From Topomyia yanbarensis (taxonomy: Eukaryota > Arthropoda > Insecta > Diptera > Culicidae): DNA of 64,000 bases. Position numbers and translations under genes: made by a program. Positions 23,014-34,379 of this stretch are shown in pieces. The stretch is taken from the NCBI RefSeq assembly GCF_030247195.1, contig NC_080671.1, positions 36,058,343 through 36,122,342 on the forward strand, read 5' to 3'. The notes below the pieces were generated by a model, which did not search any database, had not been told where the DNA came from, and saw nothing but the letters and a program-made list of their open reading frames with translations. How positions within the stretch are numbered: the stretch's first letter is position 1; each line of letters begins with the position of its first letter.

Positions 23014-25680
23014 GTAGTGCCTTTATTATTCATCATCTCAAGATTAAAAGAACATAGTTTATTTAATTGCGAATACAGAACTCTTCACTATACTCTCCGA
23101 ACGAAGAACGGTAACCGAGCCAATGCTCTAAAACTGAAGCGAAGAGTAAAAGAAAGAGCTTCGAATCAACTTGTTATTAAAGCAATTTTCTACCGTGTGC
23201 TTTCCACACGTTTTTCGAACCTCAACCTCCAAACGCCTCTCCTTTCTTCGATCCGATCCAGTTCGTCCCTAGCGGTTCCTCTACCCACTCGAGCTCAAAT
23301 GCCACAACCTGCGATTTTCATGCCTCTCTTCTCAGGTTTATTTTAGAAGCAGCAGCTTCTCATCTCGAACTTCATACTGTTCGAAAAACAACAAGTCGAT
23401 AAATGTTTCGTCTGTCTGTATACGAACATCTGTAGTAGTGCTCGCACCCCTTAACATGTAATTGTGGTACCTTTTCCTCCACACCACTGGTTTCCCTCAC
23501 GAAGCCCGCTCTGCCCGGGTCACAGAAAACCGTGAAACCCCATCTCACCTAACAAATAAAAGCTTGCTTTGGTCTTTCGTTTTTCGATACCCGTCGATGC
23601 TGACTGGATCGGTTCCAGGTCGATACTGTGTTGGTGAGATCTTCCATTCCTCCTGCTTTCTCCATTAGTCTTAGGTCCCACTTAGCTCCCGTTGTTCGGC
23701 CCAAGAGAACTTTAAAGCGGTCACTACTTGACTTTAATGCCTTTATACGTATACGTATAGTTTACTCGAGCCGCGATCTTTGCTTTTTTGCCCCATTCCA
23801 CTGGCAATCTTGAAATGCCGCCTGGTGTTGGTGGCTAAGTATAGGGTTCTTCACGAGTCCGAATTTCATTACTTCTGCGAATAGTTCAATCGCTTAAGTC
23901 ACATCTGGTTGTATGAGTGAGCAGAGCGCTCTGGCGGTCACCATCAGAACCATTGCAAGGCAAAATAATGCCTGTGTCTGCCTTATTTACCGCAAACAAC
24001 GGAGGAAAAATTGCTGCCAAAAGATTCAGTACTTTTCGATACTGGTACAAATGGTTGGCTCCCCGTCAATTGCTGGCATCCTTAATTATTATTTTATTAA
24101 CTTATGAATATCATTTAAAATTTTTCATGAATCAGAAATAAAACAACCTAACCTTTCCGAAAACCATCTCAGTAATCTAAGACAACATCATTGGGTCTGC
24201 TCGTCATATTAGGATCTGAGTGGAATAGCGTCAGACGCACTCGTGGCATTTTATTGTACCGACACAAATCTCGATTAGTCCGCGCACATTCATCAAACGA
24301 GCCATCTCAAACCAGGCTACGCTTTACTCCAGCGTTCCCTAACATTTCGACTCGCATTGCACAAGCCAAAGCTGTTTCGAGCTCCACTCACACCGAGAAA
24401 AAGGCAACTTTCCGAAATGCAAACAGAGCAAAAAAAACTCCATCTCCACAAATACCGTTGCGCAGCGGGCATGATCGAAGGAAGCTCCGCACAGCATCGA
24501 ATTTATGCTTGTGTACACGAGCTCCTATCCGCCGCCGCCGCCGACCGTCCCCTTGTCAATCCAATCTGTCTCAGAAACACACAACAAATTTGGTCTTGGA
24601 AAGAATGTATGTTTGGGTGGAAACAGGTTTGCCAGCCACCAGAAATACAGGTAGATATTAAAAAAATATTGAACTCAAACAATACATACAAAATATTATA
24701 ATAAATGAACCCATATCATTATTATAAAAATTGCTGTGACTTTTAAGTACCAGACGACTGCTGTTTCGACCAGAATGCAACTTTTTAGTTGTTTTTTCAC
24801 TATCATTATACCACTACATGCCGTGATCGGAGCTTCGCGCCTCGCTCGGGAGAGGTCTTGCAACTGCCACGGGGTCTTGGCAGAGTTCAAAACACCCGCG
24901 AGCGATCTACATAGTAGCCATCAGCAAACTGTAGGATATGTTTGAAACGAAACGCAAGGCAAACTCGCGGCCATCAGGGACTTTTATAGTTCATCAAAGT
25001 AGGCACGTACATTCCAACAGTGCCCTTTTTCTCCATGCACTCCATAGTATTACTCTCTATTTCTCGCCGCATCCCGTGCGGCTGGCGATGAAGTACGAAC
25101 GGCTGAGCGATGTCTTTAAAAGCCGATATCCATTCAGCAGTCAATAAGTAATCGCCTTTATTAGCTCTTTCATGATGATAATCGCAGTTCACAAATTGAA
25201 TTTCAGGTGGTATCAGATCCGATTACGGCAGGGACTTCGGGCCAGTCGGTGTGTGTACTTATTCTTCACCCTCCCACCGGTTCGTGCGCATTTCGCTGCA
25301 GCTTAAGTGCATTCGATTCTATATAAACATAAACGAGAAAAAAAATATCGGAGGAAAGGAGGATGATTGGGATGGTGGAACTGCGAGGAACGGGATGATC
25401 CGAGAGAACAAAAATATTTAATGAAAAAATAAACACACAATGCAATGCGCAAACCCTGACCCGAGCGCGTGACAATTCTAAAGAAAAATTCCGAAGTCAG
25501 AGAATTCACTCTGTTAAAATTGTTAAAAACTCTGGTCGGCTCTCCTTATTTCCCCATACGGCCAAATCTAAATATTTTGAAATTAACTGGTTTATTAGAA
25601 CTTAAATTAGTTATGGAATTTGCGTTTCGACCTCGTCTCACCAGGATCCGACACTAACTTAGTGACAGAACTAAGCTAGT
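23014..25680. other. GC-richer, repeat-poor block, no recognised gene
   Basis: Several frames of 60-156 codons occur on both strands (the longest at 24191-24661, Arg/Ser/Thr-rich), but none shows a domain and the codon use looks like chance. A CCG trinucleotide run is at about 24530-24545. The block may be host noncoding or regulatory sequence like 11-13.7 kb. Confidence 0.3.
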
Positions 25681-26085
25681 GCCGGATTGAGAATAGTAAT
25701 TTTTATTTAAAATGAGTAAAAAACCCTTAATTGAAAATTTATCTCAAAAACTCAACGTAGGAGTTAGGTATTTTTACATAGAATGTATATGCAAAGTTTG
25801 AAAGAAATCGGTGAAGCAGATTTGGAATGGCAGGTAACACCACAAATCATGTTTTTGCGGAGGCGTTGTACAAAAAGCTTCGTCACCCAGTCGTTTGTCG
25901 ATATTTTTGCATAGTAAAATGACAGCAAGTTATTGAAATGATATACTATAATGTACAAAAGAGTTTTTTTCACGCTGAAAACCTCACAGCACCCCCCCCC
26001 CCTTTTTAATGTCAGTGAAACAATTGTAGTATCATCGCATAATGTATTGATTTAGCATGTTTACGTCCGTTTAGTTCCCCATTTA
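25681..26085. other. AT-rich spacer
   Basis: Nothing recognised apart from a C-homopolymer near 25991. Confidence 0.35.
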
Positions 26086-27070
26086 TAAGATGTTGAAAGG
26101 TTTTTACGCGTTCTTTTACGAGGTTTGTTTACGGAATTGTTTTGACGAGTTGGTGTTTTTCGCCATGTTGATATCCAAGATGGCGACTTCCGGTTCGGCA
26201 AAATTTACTATAACTCAATCAAGATGCGTATTTTCGGACTGGTGGTTACGATTAGGTGCCAGAGCTATTTTTAAATCAAAGATGGCGACACAGACTAACA
26301 GACATAACACTCAAAAACAATGTTTCGCCCGCTTTAGCGGTCATTTTAAATATATTTATAGTTGGGACTGTGGCCACATTTGAAATTATGGCTCCACTGA
26401 CATATGAACAAGCATATGGGGGATAGACCACTAGTGAAACATTGTTCCCAAACCTGAGGGGTAACCCATCAGCAAATGAGTGTTTGGGACTGTGAATAAA
26501 AGGTGGAGCTAGTTTTCTGGGAAAATCGCAGGAACGATATTTTTTGTGGGAATTCCCTCATAGTGTTATGACTGTTAGTCTGTGATGGCGACTTCCAGTT
26601 TAACGAAATTCGCTATAATTCAATCAATATGGGTATTTTCGGAATTTTTTTGACGAGTGGGTGTCAAAGGTTGTTGTTGTTGAGTGCCATTTTGAAATCC
26701 AAGATGGCTCCGGGAGTAGCCATCTTGGATTCGAATATAGATAATAGAAATTCGCTGTAACCCAATCAGTAAGGAAATTTTCAAAATGACTGACGAGTGA
26801 GTGTCGATGGTTGATGTTTAGCGCTATTTCGGAATTCAAAATGGCGACTTTCGGTTTAACGAAATTCGGAACAACTTAATCATTAAGGTTATTTTAGGAA
26901 TGGTTTTGATGAGTGGTTTCCAGAGACGGGTATTTTACGCCATTTTAAAATCCAATTGACAACTTTAGGGTAAGCAAAATTCTATAATCTAAGCACAGTT
27001 TTTTCGAAATGGAGGTGACGAGTAGGTATTAGAGGTCGATGTTGTTTGGGTTTTTTTGTGATTAATCCAG
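26086..27070. repeat. Degenerate repeat region with AAGATGGCGACT units
   Basis: The words 'aagatggcgac', 'cttccggt', 'aaattcgctataac' and 'tcaatatgggtattttcgga', each followed by 'gacgagtggg', recur roughly every 100-130 bp (for example near 26178, 26585 and 26840). One inverted piece is at 26700-26735. The same word series occurs at 31975-32470, 33360-33620 and 55970-56480. Confidence 0.6.
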
Positions 27071-27197
27071 AAATTACGACATACTAAAATAAGGAATATT
27101 TGTCAAAGTTTGTGGTTAAAACGACATGAAAATAACTAATCAAATGACAAAATGGAATAAAATCTAGTCAACTCACATGAAAAAACGTTTTATAACC

Positions 27198-30100
27198 AGC
27201 ACGCGCAAGCGCGTTGGATTTGTCGCTTTGCTCGACATCGCTACAGTTAGATTGCATGTGGAAGGTGATCCCTGATCCCCACGGTAGCGATCATTTGCCT
27301 ATCGTGATTTCAATTGCTAACGGTTCAAGACCATCGGAAACAATCAATGTCTCGTATGACCTCACACGGAACATTGATTGGAAGAGTTACGCGACCGCGA
27401 TGTCCGTTAAAATCGAATCCACTCAAGAACTTCCTCCGGAGGAAGAGTACAGGTTTTTGGCTGGCTTGATTCTCGACAGTGCGAATCAAGCTCAGACTAA
27501 ACCAGTACCCAGCGCGAATACCCATGGACGGTCTCCCACCCTGTGGTGGGATAAAGAGTGCTCAGAGCTGTACGCGGAAAAGTCCACTGCATATAAGGCC
27601 TTCCGGGAAGACGGGTTACCCGCTAGCTATCAACAGTACGCGTCGTTAGAAAGGCGAATGAAGAGTCTAATGAAAGCCAAAAAACGCAGTTATTGGCGCC
27701 GGTTCGTCGACGGGTTAACGAGAGAAACAGCGATGAGCACTCTTTGGGGTACGGCTCGACGTATGCGTAATCATAATAGTACCAACGAGAACGTGGAATA
27801 TTCAAACCGTTGGATATTCGCTTTCGCCAAGAAGATCTGTCCGGACTCTGTCCCGGTACAGAAAACGTACCGCGCCGCGTCTTCTCACGATACCGCGAAC
27901 GAAACACCGTTTTCAATGGTGGAGTTCTCACTTGCTCTCTTATCGTGCAACAATAACGCCCCAGGGTTAGACAGAATCAAATTCAACTTGCTGAAGAATC
28001 TGCCTGACACTGCAAAAAGGCGCCTGTTGAATTTATTTAACAAGTTTCTTGAGGGTAACATTGTCCCTTATGAATGGAGGCAAGTGAAGGTCATCGCCAT
28101 CCAAAAACCAGGAAAACCAGCCTCCGACCACAACTCGTATCGGCCGATTGCAATGCTGTCCTGTATTCGGAAGTTATTCGAGAAAATGATCTTGTTTCGC
28201 CTCGACAATTGGGTTGAAGCAAATGGCTTACTGTCAGATACACAATTTGGCTTCCGCAAAGGCAAAGGGACGAACGATTGCCTTGCGTTGCTTTCTACAG
28301 AAATCCAAATGGCCTATGCTAACAAAGAGCAGATGGCATCAGTCTTCTTGAATATTAAGGGGGCTTTTGACTCAGTTTCTATCAACATTCTGTCAGAGAA
28401 GCTGCACCAGCATGGTCTTTCACCAATTTTAAATAACTTTTTGCTAAACCTGTTGTCTGAAAAGCACATGCATTTTTCGCAAGGCGATTTAACAACATCG
28501 CGATTTAGCTACATGGGTCTTCCCCAGGGCTCATGTCTAAGTCCCCTGCTCTACAATTTTTACGTGAATGACATTGACGATTGCCTTGCCAATTCATGCA
28601 CGCTAAGGCAACTTGCAGACGACGGCGTGGTCTCTGTTACAGGGCACAAAGGTGCCGACTTGCAAGGACCATTACAAAATACCTTGGACAATTTGTCTGC
28701 TTGGGCTCTTCAGTTGGGTATTGAGTTCTCCACGGAGAAAACTGAGTTGGTTGTTTTTTCTAGGAAGCGTGAGCCGGCGCAACTCCATCTTCTATTAAAG
28801 GGTGAAACGATCAATCAGGTCTTCACATTTAAATATCTCGGGGTCTGGTTCGACTCTAAAGGTACCTGGGGATGTCACATTAGGTATCTGAAACAGAAAT
28901 GCCAACAAAGGGTCAATTTTCTCCGAACAATAACTGGAACATGATGGGGTGCTCACCCAGGAGACCTGATCAGGTTGTACCAAACAACGATATTGTCGGT
29001 GATGGAGTACGGGTGTTTCTGTTTCCGCTCCGCTGCGAACATACACTTCATCAAACTGGAGAGAATCCAGTATCGTTGCTTGCGCATTGCCTTGGGTTGC
29101 ATGCACTCGACCCATACGATGAGTCTCGAAGTGCTGGCGGGCGTTCTTCCGCTAAAAAATCGATTTTGGGAACTCTCATATCGATTGCTCATCCGATGCG
29201 ACATTCTGAACCCGTTGGTGATTGAAAACTTCGAGAGGCTCGTCGAGCTTAATTCTCAAACCCGTTTTATGTCCTTGTACTTCGACTACATGGCACAGAG
29301 CATCAATCCTTCTTCGTACAATCCCAACCGTGTCCGTTTCCTAGATACTTTTGATTCTACTGTATTCTTCGACACATCCATGAAGGAAGAGATTCGTGGA
29401 ATCCCGGACCATATACGCCCGCAAGTGATCACCAATATATTTTATAATAAATTCCGAGAAGTCGACTGTGACAAAATGTTTTACACTGACGGATCAAATC
29501 TCGATGGGTCCACTGGCTTCGATATCTTCAGTAATACTATCACCGCTTCATTCAAGCTCAATGATCCTGCTTCAGGTTACGTCGCAGAGTTAGCTGCAAT
29601 TCAGTACACCCTTGGGATCATCGACACTCTGTCCACAGATCACTACTTCATCGTTTCGAACAGCCTCGGCTCTATCGAGGCTCTTCGTGCGGTGAAGCCA
29701 AAAAAGCAATTCCCGTATTTTCTGGGGAAGATACAGGAGTTCTTGTGTACGTTATCTGAAAAATCTTATCAGATTACCTTTGTTTGGGTCCCCTCTCATT
29801 GTTCTATCCCGGGCAATGAAAAGGCCGACTCATTAGCAAAGGTGGGCGCATTAAATGGTGACATATACGAAAGACCAATCTGCTTCAACGATTTTTTTAG
29901 TATTTGTCGTCAGAGGACACTCAACAGTTGGCAAACCTCGTGGAGCAATGGTGAACTTGGACGATGGCTACATTCCATTATCCCAAAGGTATCAACGACT
30001 GAACCAAGGCTTCGGGATGGATGTGGGTCGGGATTTTATTTGTGTAATGTCCCGACTTATGTCCAACCACTACACCTTAGATGCGCATTTGCGGCGTATT

Positions 30101-30328
30101 GGGCTTGCGGAGAGTAGTCTGTGCGCTTGTGACGAGGGCTATCACGACATCGAGCACGTTGTCTGGGTATGCGCCGGGTATTTGGACGCCAGGTCTCAGT
30201 TAAAGGATTTCCTTCGGGCCCGAGGTAGACCACCCAATGTCCCAGTCCGAGATATGCTGGCAAATCGTGATTTTCCCTATATGTCCCTTATTTATACTTT
30301 CATAAAAACGATAAATATCCCAATTTAG
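27198..30328 (+). pseudogene. LINE copy A pol: endonuclease tail, RT, RNase H
   Basis: The frame starts in the endonuclease C-terminus (catalytic motif SDHLPI), then RT with 'GFRKGKGTNDC', motif 'GLPQGSCLSPLLYN' and the active-site 'LADDG', then RNase H ('FYTDGSN', 'VAELAA', 'VPSHCSIPGNEKADSLAK') and a C-terminal Cys/His cluster ('CACDEGYHDIEHVVWVC'). Lesions are a Trp-to-stop at 28942-28944 (TGA where copies B and C have TGG) and a frameshift near 30000-30012, after which the frame runs to TAG at 30326-30328. RT motif A reads 'LNIKGAFD' where B and C have 'LDIKGAFD', removing the first catalytic Asp. RNase H reads 'SNSLGS' where B and C have 'SDSLSS'. It cannot be active. Confidence 0.85.
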
Positions 30329-30714
30329 CCCCTCTCTTTTTATTTCTCGTTTTTAGAAGTTTCCTCCTGCCTTGTGGAACCGATCAGCTCCAGACTGCCA
30401 CTGTGTAACCGCCGTCGCCCTTACCACTGCGGAAACTGAACCGAGAGCGACTCGAGGTCCGATGACTTTTGAAGGATTCCCCGCGGGTCCGAAGAGTACC
30501 ATCCGCCAATCCGACCTACTGGACTGAGGCGCTGATTGGTTTCGCTGATCTCCCGTTTGGCCGAAAGTTGCAAGTTTTGCTCTTCTCTCCCGGTCACCAT
30601 CTACGCATTCTCTCCCCTGTCCTTGATACAACTGCTTCTACACCAATTTTGGAAATAATCCCCCCTCTGAATATCTTGCACAAGCATAAGTCTCCGATAA
30701 AAAATCAAATTTGT

Positions 30715-31075
30715 ATTCCATATTTCTAGTTTTAAGAAAGCTGTAATTTTTACTCTTTGTTAAAACTATTGTCCCCCATCTTGTAAATAGAATTGTATCC
30801 CTAGTTTTAAAACACCGGTGAAATTTTTCATAAATATTTGTTCCCCCTTTTGTGTACCAAACTATATAGTTAGTTTTAAGATAACTGTAAATATTTCCTA
30901 AAAACTATTACTATTGAATTCCTTGTTTTAAAATTTTTCATGAAAAAAATTTTTTTTTTGCTCCCTCTCTTGTATATAGAATCTTATTTCTAGTCTTAAG
31001 ATAGCTGTAAAATTTTTCTCTTTCATAAAAAAAAAAATATTTCAACATTGTAACCTCCTAGTTTTAAAATATCCA
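30715..31075 (+). repeat. Degenerate about 75-80 bp tandem repeats in the LINE 3' UTR
   Basis: Units contain 'tagttttaagatagctgtaa', an A/T-rich stretch, then 'cccctcttgtatatagaat'. About five units are recognisable. The same array is present in the 3' UTRs of copy C (46930-47300), copy B (35760-36090) and the stub at 32822-33063, so it is a family feature. Confidence 0.65.
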
Positions 31076-31135
31076 AAATGTAAAAACAAAAGAATTTGGC
31101 ACCGCCAAGCTAACGCATTTGTGCCTATCAAATAA

Positions 31136-31729
31136 ACGAAATGAAAAAAGCAGGTTTGTTATTTGCTCACACAATGAGCCACAAAGAGCGAAATACACCG
31201 ATTGAAAATAGAGCAGAACAAAAACACTGCGATGTGCAGAACGACCGCACAAAGAGACACTTGAAAACCAAAAAGAGTAAGATCTGTGCACCAAGGGTTG
31301 CACAATTTCGTTCAAAGAGTCACCTTGAAGAGCCACTTTTTGTGCCTCCCCTCACTGGAAAGCAGGTAAGAAGGCGAATCAAACTACAAATCAGATAAAG
31401 TTTGACCGGAAGAACGTTTTAAAAATGTTTTTTGGTTGCCTTCTCTGCTTACGTGCGCGTGGGACCAAGATACACACTAAAGAGCCTCTTTATTTCTACT
31501 ATTTGTGGCGTGCAGCCATGGAGTAGAATACACGTGTGGGAGCAACACGCATCGGAGTGAATAGGTTTATTGTGAAAGAGAAGAGCGGTGGTTCGCATGA
31601 AAAGTGCAAAGAGCGTTTGTTTTTTCTCTTTATTTGCTCTGAGGTGCATAACATCCCTGCCTTCAAGTTGTCACTTGCTCGTGTTTAACGGCAACAGCGT
31701 TATTTACAATTCAGGTTATGTTTACACCC
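31136..31729. other. Unassigned sequence rich in CAAAGAG words
   Basis: 'caaagag' or 'aaagag' words recur about seven times between 31185 and 31615, on the same strand and without a fixed period. The frames present have no recognisable domain. Confidence 0.3.
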
Positions 31730-31974
31730 AGGTTTTCTTTTACGCGGGGGATACGTACCGCGTAAAAAAACCGCGTTGATTGGAAAATCCGCGTAAAAAC
31801 CGCGTTAATTCGAAAATCCGCGTAAAAAAACTCTCAGCGAAAGACTTAGAATATTTTTGGAAGTTTTTTTTGCACGGATTCCGCAATTAACGTGATTTTT
31901 GCAAAAATATTTTGTCCTTTTGAATGCAAAAGACTTAGAAGATTTTCGGAAAGATGGAACTGACGGGTCTGGAA

Positions 31975-32480
31975 GACTCCTTATGGCCCGCAACCCAACA
32001 ATATGGGTATTTTCGGAATGGACTTGAAGACTAGGTGCCAGAAATTGATTTTTGACGCCATTTTGAAATCGAAAATGGCGACTTCCGGTTTAGTGAAATC
32101 GATATAACCCAATCAATATGAAGAAGGAAATGTTTCGGCTGTGCAGTCAATCCTATAGCGTCGATACTTTTTTACCTACGCCAACGTTTCGATCTCCGGT
32201 CAGCGATCCCAATTAATATGGGTATTTTTGAATGGTCTTGACGAGTAGGTGCCAGAAATAAATAAATCTGCACATTCCCCGCAAGGTTTTTCGTGAAAAA
32301 TTGATTTTTGACGCCTTTTTCACATCCCAGATGGCGACTTCCGGCTTAGCGAGATTCTCTACAACTCAATCAATATGAGTATTTTCGGAATGGTTTTGAC
32401 GAGTAGAAGAGAAACGTCGATGTTTGGCGTCATTTTAAAATTCTAGATGGCGACTTCCTGTTTACCGAAATTCCCGCATG
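31975..32480. repeat. AAGATGGCGACT-type units, left arm
   Basis: Three units with 'atggcgacttccgg' or a close variant at about 32072, 32331 and 32444, each followed by 'cccaatcaatatg' and 'gtattttcggaatgg'. 'gacgagtag' follows two of the units. Part of this is mirrored at 33360-33620. Confidence 0.6.
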
Positions 32481-32696
32481 AAAAATCTAGGCAATCATCC
32501 AAAACCCCCTCAAATATAAGATCTAATCATTAATCAGCAAAATGCAAAATATTTTTATGTGTTCATCCAGAAGAGTTCGGTGAGAATGGAAGAGAGAGAA
32601 GAAAGAAACGTATGCGGTGTGAGTTGGGGGTTTGCATTTATTCAAATCAAACATATTGCTTAAATTTAAGTAAATTCAACTGTTTAATTAAAACTA

Positions 32697-33341
32697 CAGT
32701 GAAGACCCGTTTTTATCAGCCCCTTGGTGAATTTTAGGCTGATAAAACCGGAACATTGATAAAATCGGGACATATATTTTTCTTCCTTTTTAAGAAACCG
32801 AAACTCTTAAAATATTCTTCTTTTTTTATTCATTTCGTTTATTTGATAGGCACAAATGCGTTAGCTTGGCGGTGATAAATTCTTTTGTTTTTACATTTTG
32901 AATATCTTAAAACTAGGAGGTTACAGTGTTGAAATATTTTTTTTTACACAAGAAAAAAAAGTTTGCAGCTATCTTAAGACTAGAAATAAGATTCAATATA
33001 CAAGAGAGGGCCAAATGATTTTTTTTTTATGAAAAGTTTTAAAACAAGGGATTCAGTTTGATAAAAATATTCTTCTGTAGTCCCTAGATATATCCTTATA
33101 ACCTTTCCTGATTATTTAGCTTGAACTTCCCTGGGTCTGACAGTGTAAAATTTGAAAAAAAAAACAATTTTTTTGCATATTTCGGATATCTAAGATAAGA
33201 AAAATATGCTCAAAAAAGGATTAACTCAAATTCAATTTGGTTCGTTTGGTAGAGCCCATCAAAATAATAGCTGATTAAATCGGGAGTTGATAAAATCTGG
33301 GGCTTATAAAATCGGGTGCTGATAAAATTGGGTCTTCACTG
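32697..33341. mobile_element. Pogo-like MITE, TA target duplication
   Basis: The left end CAGTGAAGACCCGTTTTTAT is matched by the right end (reverse complement CAGTGAAGACCCAATTTTAT). TA flanks both ends (32695-32696 and 33342-33343). 'gctgataaaa' words repeat inside both ends. It has no transposase. It was interrupted later by the LINE stub at 32822-33063; without that stub and one target-duplication copy it is about 390 bp. Confidence 0.8.
32822..33063 (-). mobile_element. I/Loner-like LINE 3' stub
   Basis: Only about 240 bp of the 3' end is present. On the minus strand it ends with 'caaataaacgaaatgaat' and an A run, the same 3' end as copies A and C. It is flanked by the 13-bp duplication AAAATATTCTTCT (32809-32821 and 33064-33076), the signature of a severely 5'-truncated target-primed insertion. 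Confidence 0.85.
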
Positions 33342-33837
33342 TATTTATACTACAACTTCAACTTCCAAAAATACCCGTATTGATTGGGTTATAGCGAATT
33401 TCGCTAAATCGGAAATCGTCATCTGGATTTCAAAATGGCGTCAAAAATCAATTTTTGAACCTACTCGTTAAGATCATTCCGAAAACACTCATATTGACTG
33501 GGTTATAGTAAATGTGGTTAACCCGGAAGTCGCCATCTTGGATTTCAAAATGTGTCAACAATCAATTTCTGGCACCTACTCTTCAAGGCCATTCCAAAAA
33601 CACCCATATTGTTGGGGTGCGGGCCATAAGGTGTCTTCCAGACCCGTCTCTTCTATCTTTCCGAAAATCTTTTGCATTCAAAAGGACTTATTAGAATATT
33701 ATTTGCAGAAACCGTGTTAATTGAGAAATCCGCGCAAAATAAAAACTGCCAAAATTCTTCTAAGTTCTTTGTATTTAATTTTTTTCAAAAAAAAAAGTCT
33801 TTTGCATTGAAAAGGACTTTTGCAAAAACTGCGCTGC

Positions 33838-33906
33838 CGTTCTAAGCATAATTGTCCCATGTATATAGGGAATCCCATAGAACATGGGACAAATATGCTT
33901 TTAACG
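33838..33906. repeat. Hairpin with 24-bp arms
   Basis: 'cgttctaagcataattgtcc' and onward (33838-33861) is the reverse complement of 33883-33906 with a few mismatches. The loop is about 21 bp. It interrupts the right arm of the surrounding foldback element. Confidence 0.6.
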
Positions 33907-34379
33907 ACAGTGCGTTAATTGGAAAATCCGCGTAAAAAACCGCAAAACCACACAAAAAAAACCGCGTAAAAAATCCTGAGTGTATCTTCATTCGTTTTCA
34001 CGGATTTCTTTGCATAAGAAACAGTACTTTTGATTGCCGGCATTATGCCTGCTTCCGAGATGTTAAGTAAAGTTAAACTAAAAACCCAGCATTTGGGGAG
34101 AATAGGGGTAAAACGGATTAAAACATTTTATGAAAACAATCCTATTATCTTCTCTAGAATCCTTGAACTTTTTTGCATAAGAAGCACTAACTATGGTATC
34201 CCGCATTCAGTTGTCTTCCAAGTTTTCTAGCCAATAATATTAATGAACACAAAAATGGGAATTTGGGCAAAATAAGCATGTTAGCGTACTTCGCGGTCCA
34301 TTTAAATGCATGCAATCGATTCCCCAGACATTTTTACATGAAAAGTGCACATTTTCGTTAACCGCACTTAACGTTCTAT

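Larger units (their letters stand above)
27198..31135 (+). mobile_element. LINE copy A, I/Loner-like, 5'-truncated
   Basis: This is the 3' part of a LINE closely related to copy C. Similarity begins abruptly at 'ccagcacgcgcaag' (27198) inside the endonuclease and ends after 'caaataaacgaaatg' and a short A run near 31135. The 3' UTR (30329-31135) contains a region shared with copy C and a degenerate tandem array. No convincing target-site duplication was found. The RNase H domain and the absence of a tandem TAA tail place it near the I/Loner/Outcast group; the exact clade is inference. Confidence 0.85.
31730..33990. mobile_element. Foldback element with nested insertions
   Basis: The arm at about 31840-32110 is repeated inverted at about 33420-33800. 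Shared landmarks are 'tccttttgaatgcaaaagac', 'gattttcggaaagat', 'gacgggtctggaagac', 'cttatggcccgca' and 'caacaatatggg'. Outer parts on both sides are rich in CCGCGTAAAAA and 'gttaattggaaaatccgcg'. The inner parts of both arms hold the AAGATGGCGACT repeat. A pogo-like MITE and a LINE stub sit in the loop, and a hairpin interrupts the right arm. Exact ends and a target duplication could not be fixed. Confidence 0.6.

Noticed and set aside
24191..24661. 156-codon open frame
   Set aside because: Arg/Ser/Thr-rich with no domain; other frames and the opposite strand are also partly open, so it is probably chance in GC-richer DNA.
29855..30328. Separate gene from the second frame at the end of LINE copy A
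   Set aside because: Only its second half matches the pol C-terminus; the frame is the continuation of pol after a frameshift.
27170..31150. Target-site duplication for LINE copy A (atgaaaaaa at both ends)
   Set aside because: The match is only an A-rich run that is also part of the LINE's own 3' end, so it is not evidence.
31136..31640. CAAAGAG word cluster as a regular array (CRISPR-like or binding-site array)
   Set aside because: Spacing is irregular and the words are short; no spacer-repeat structure.
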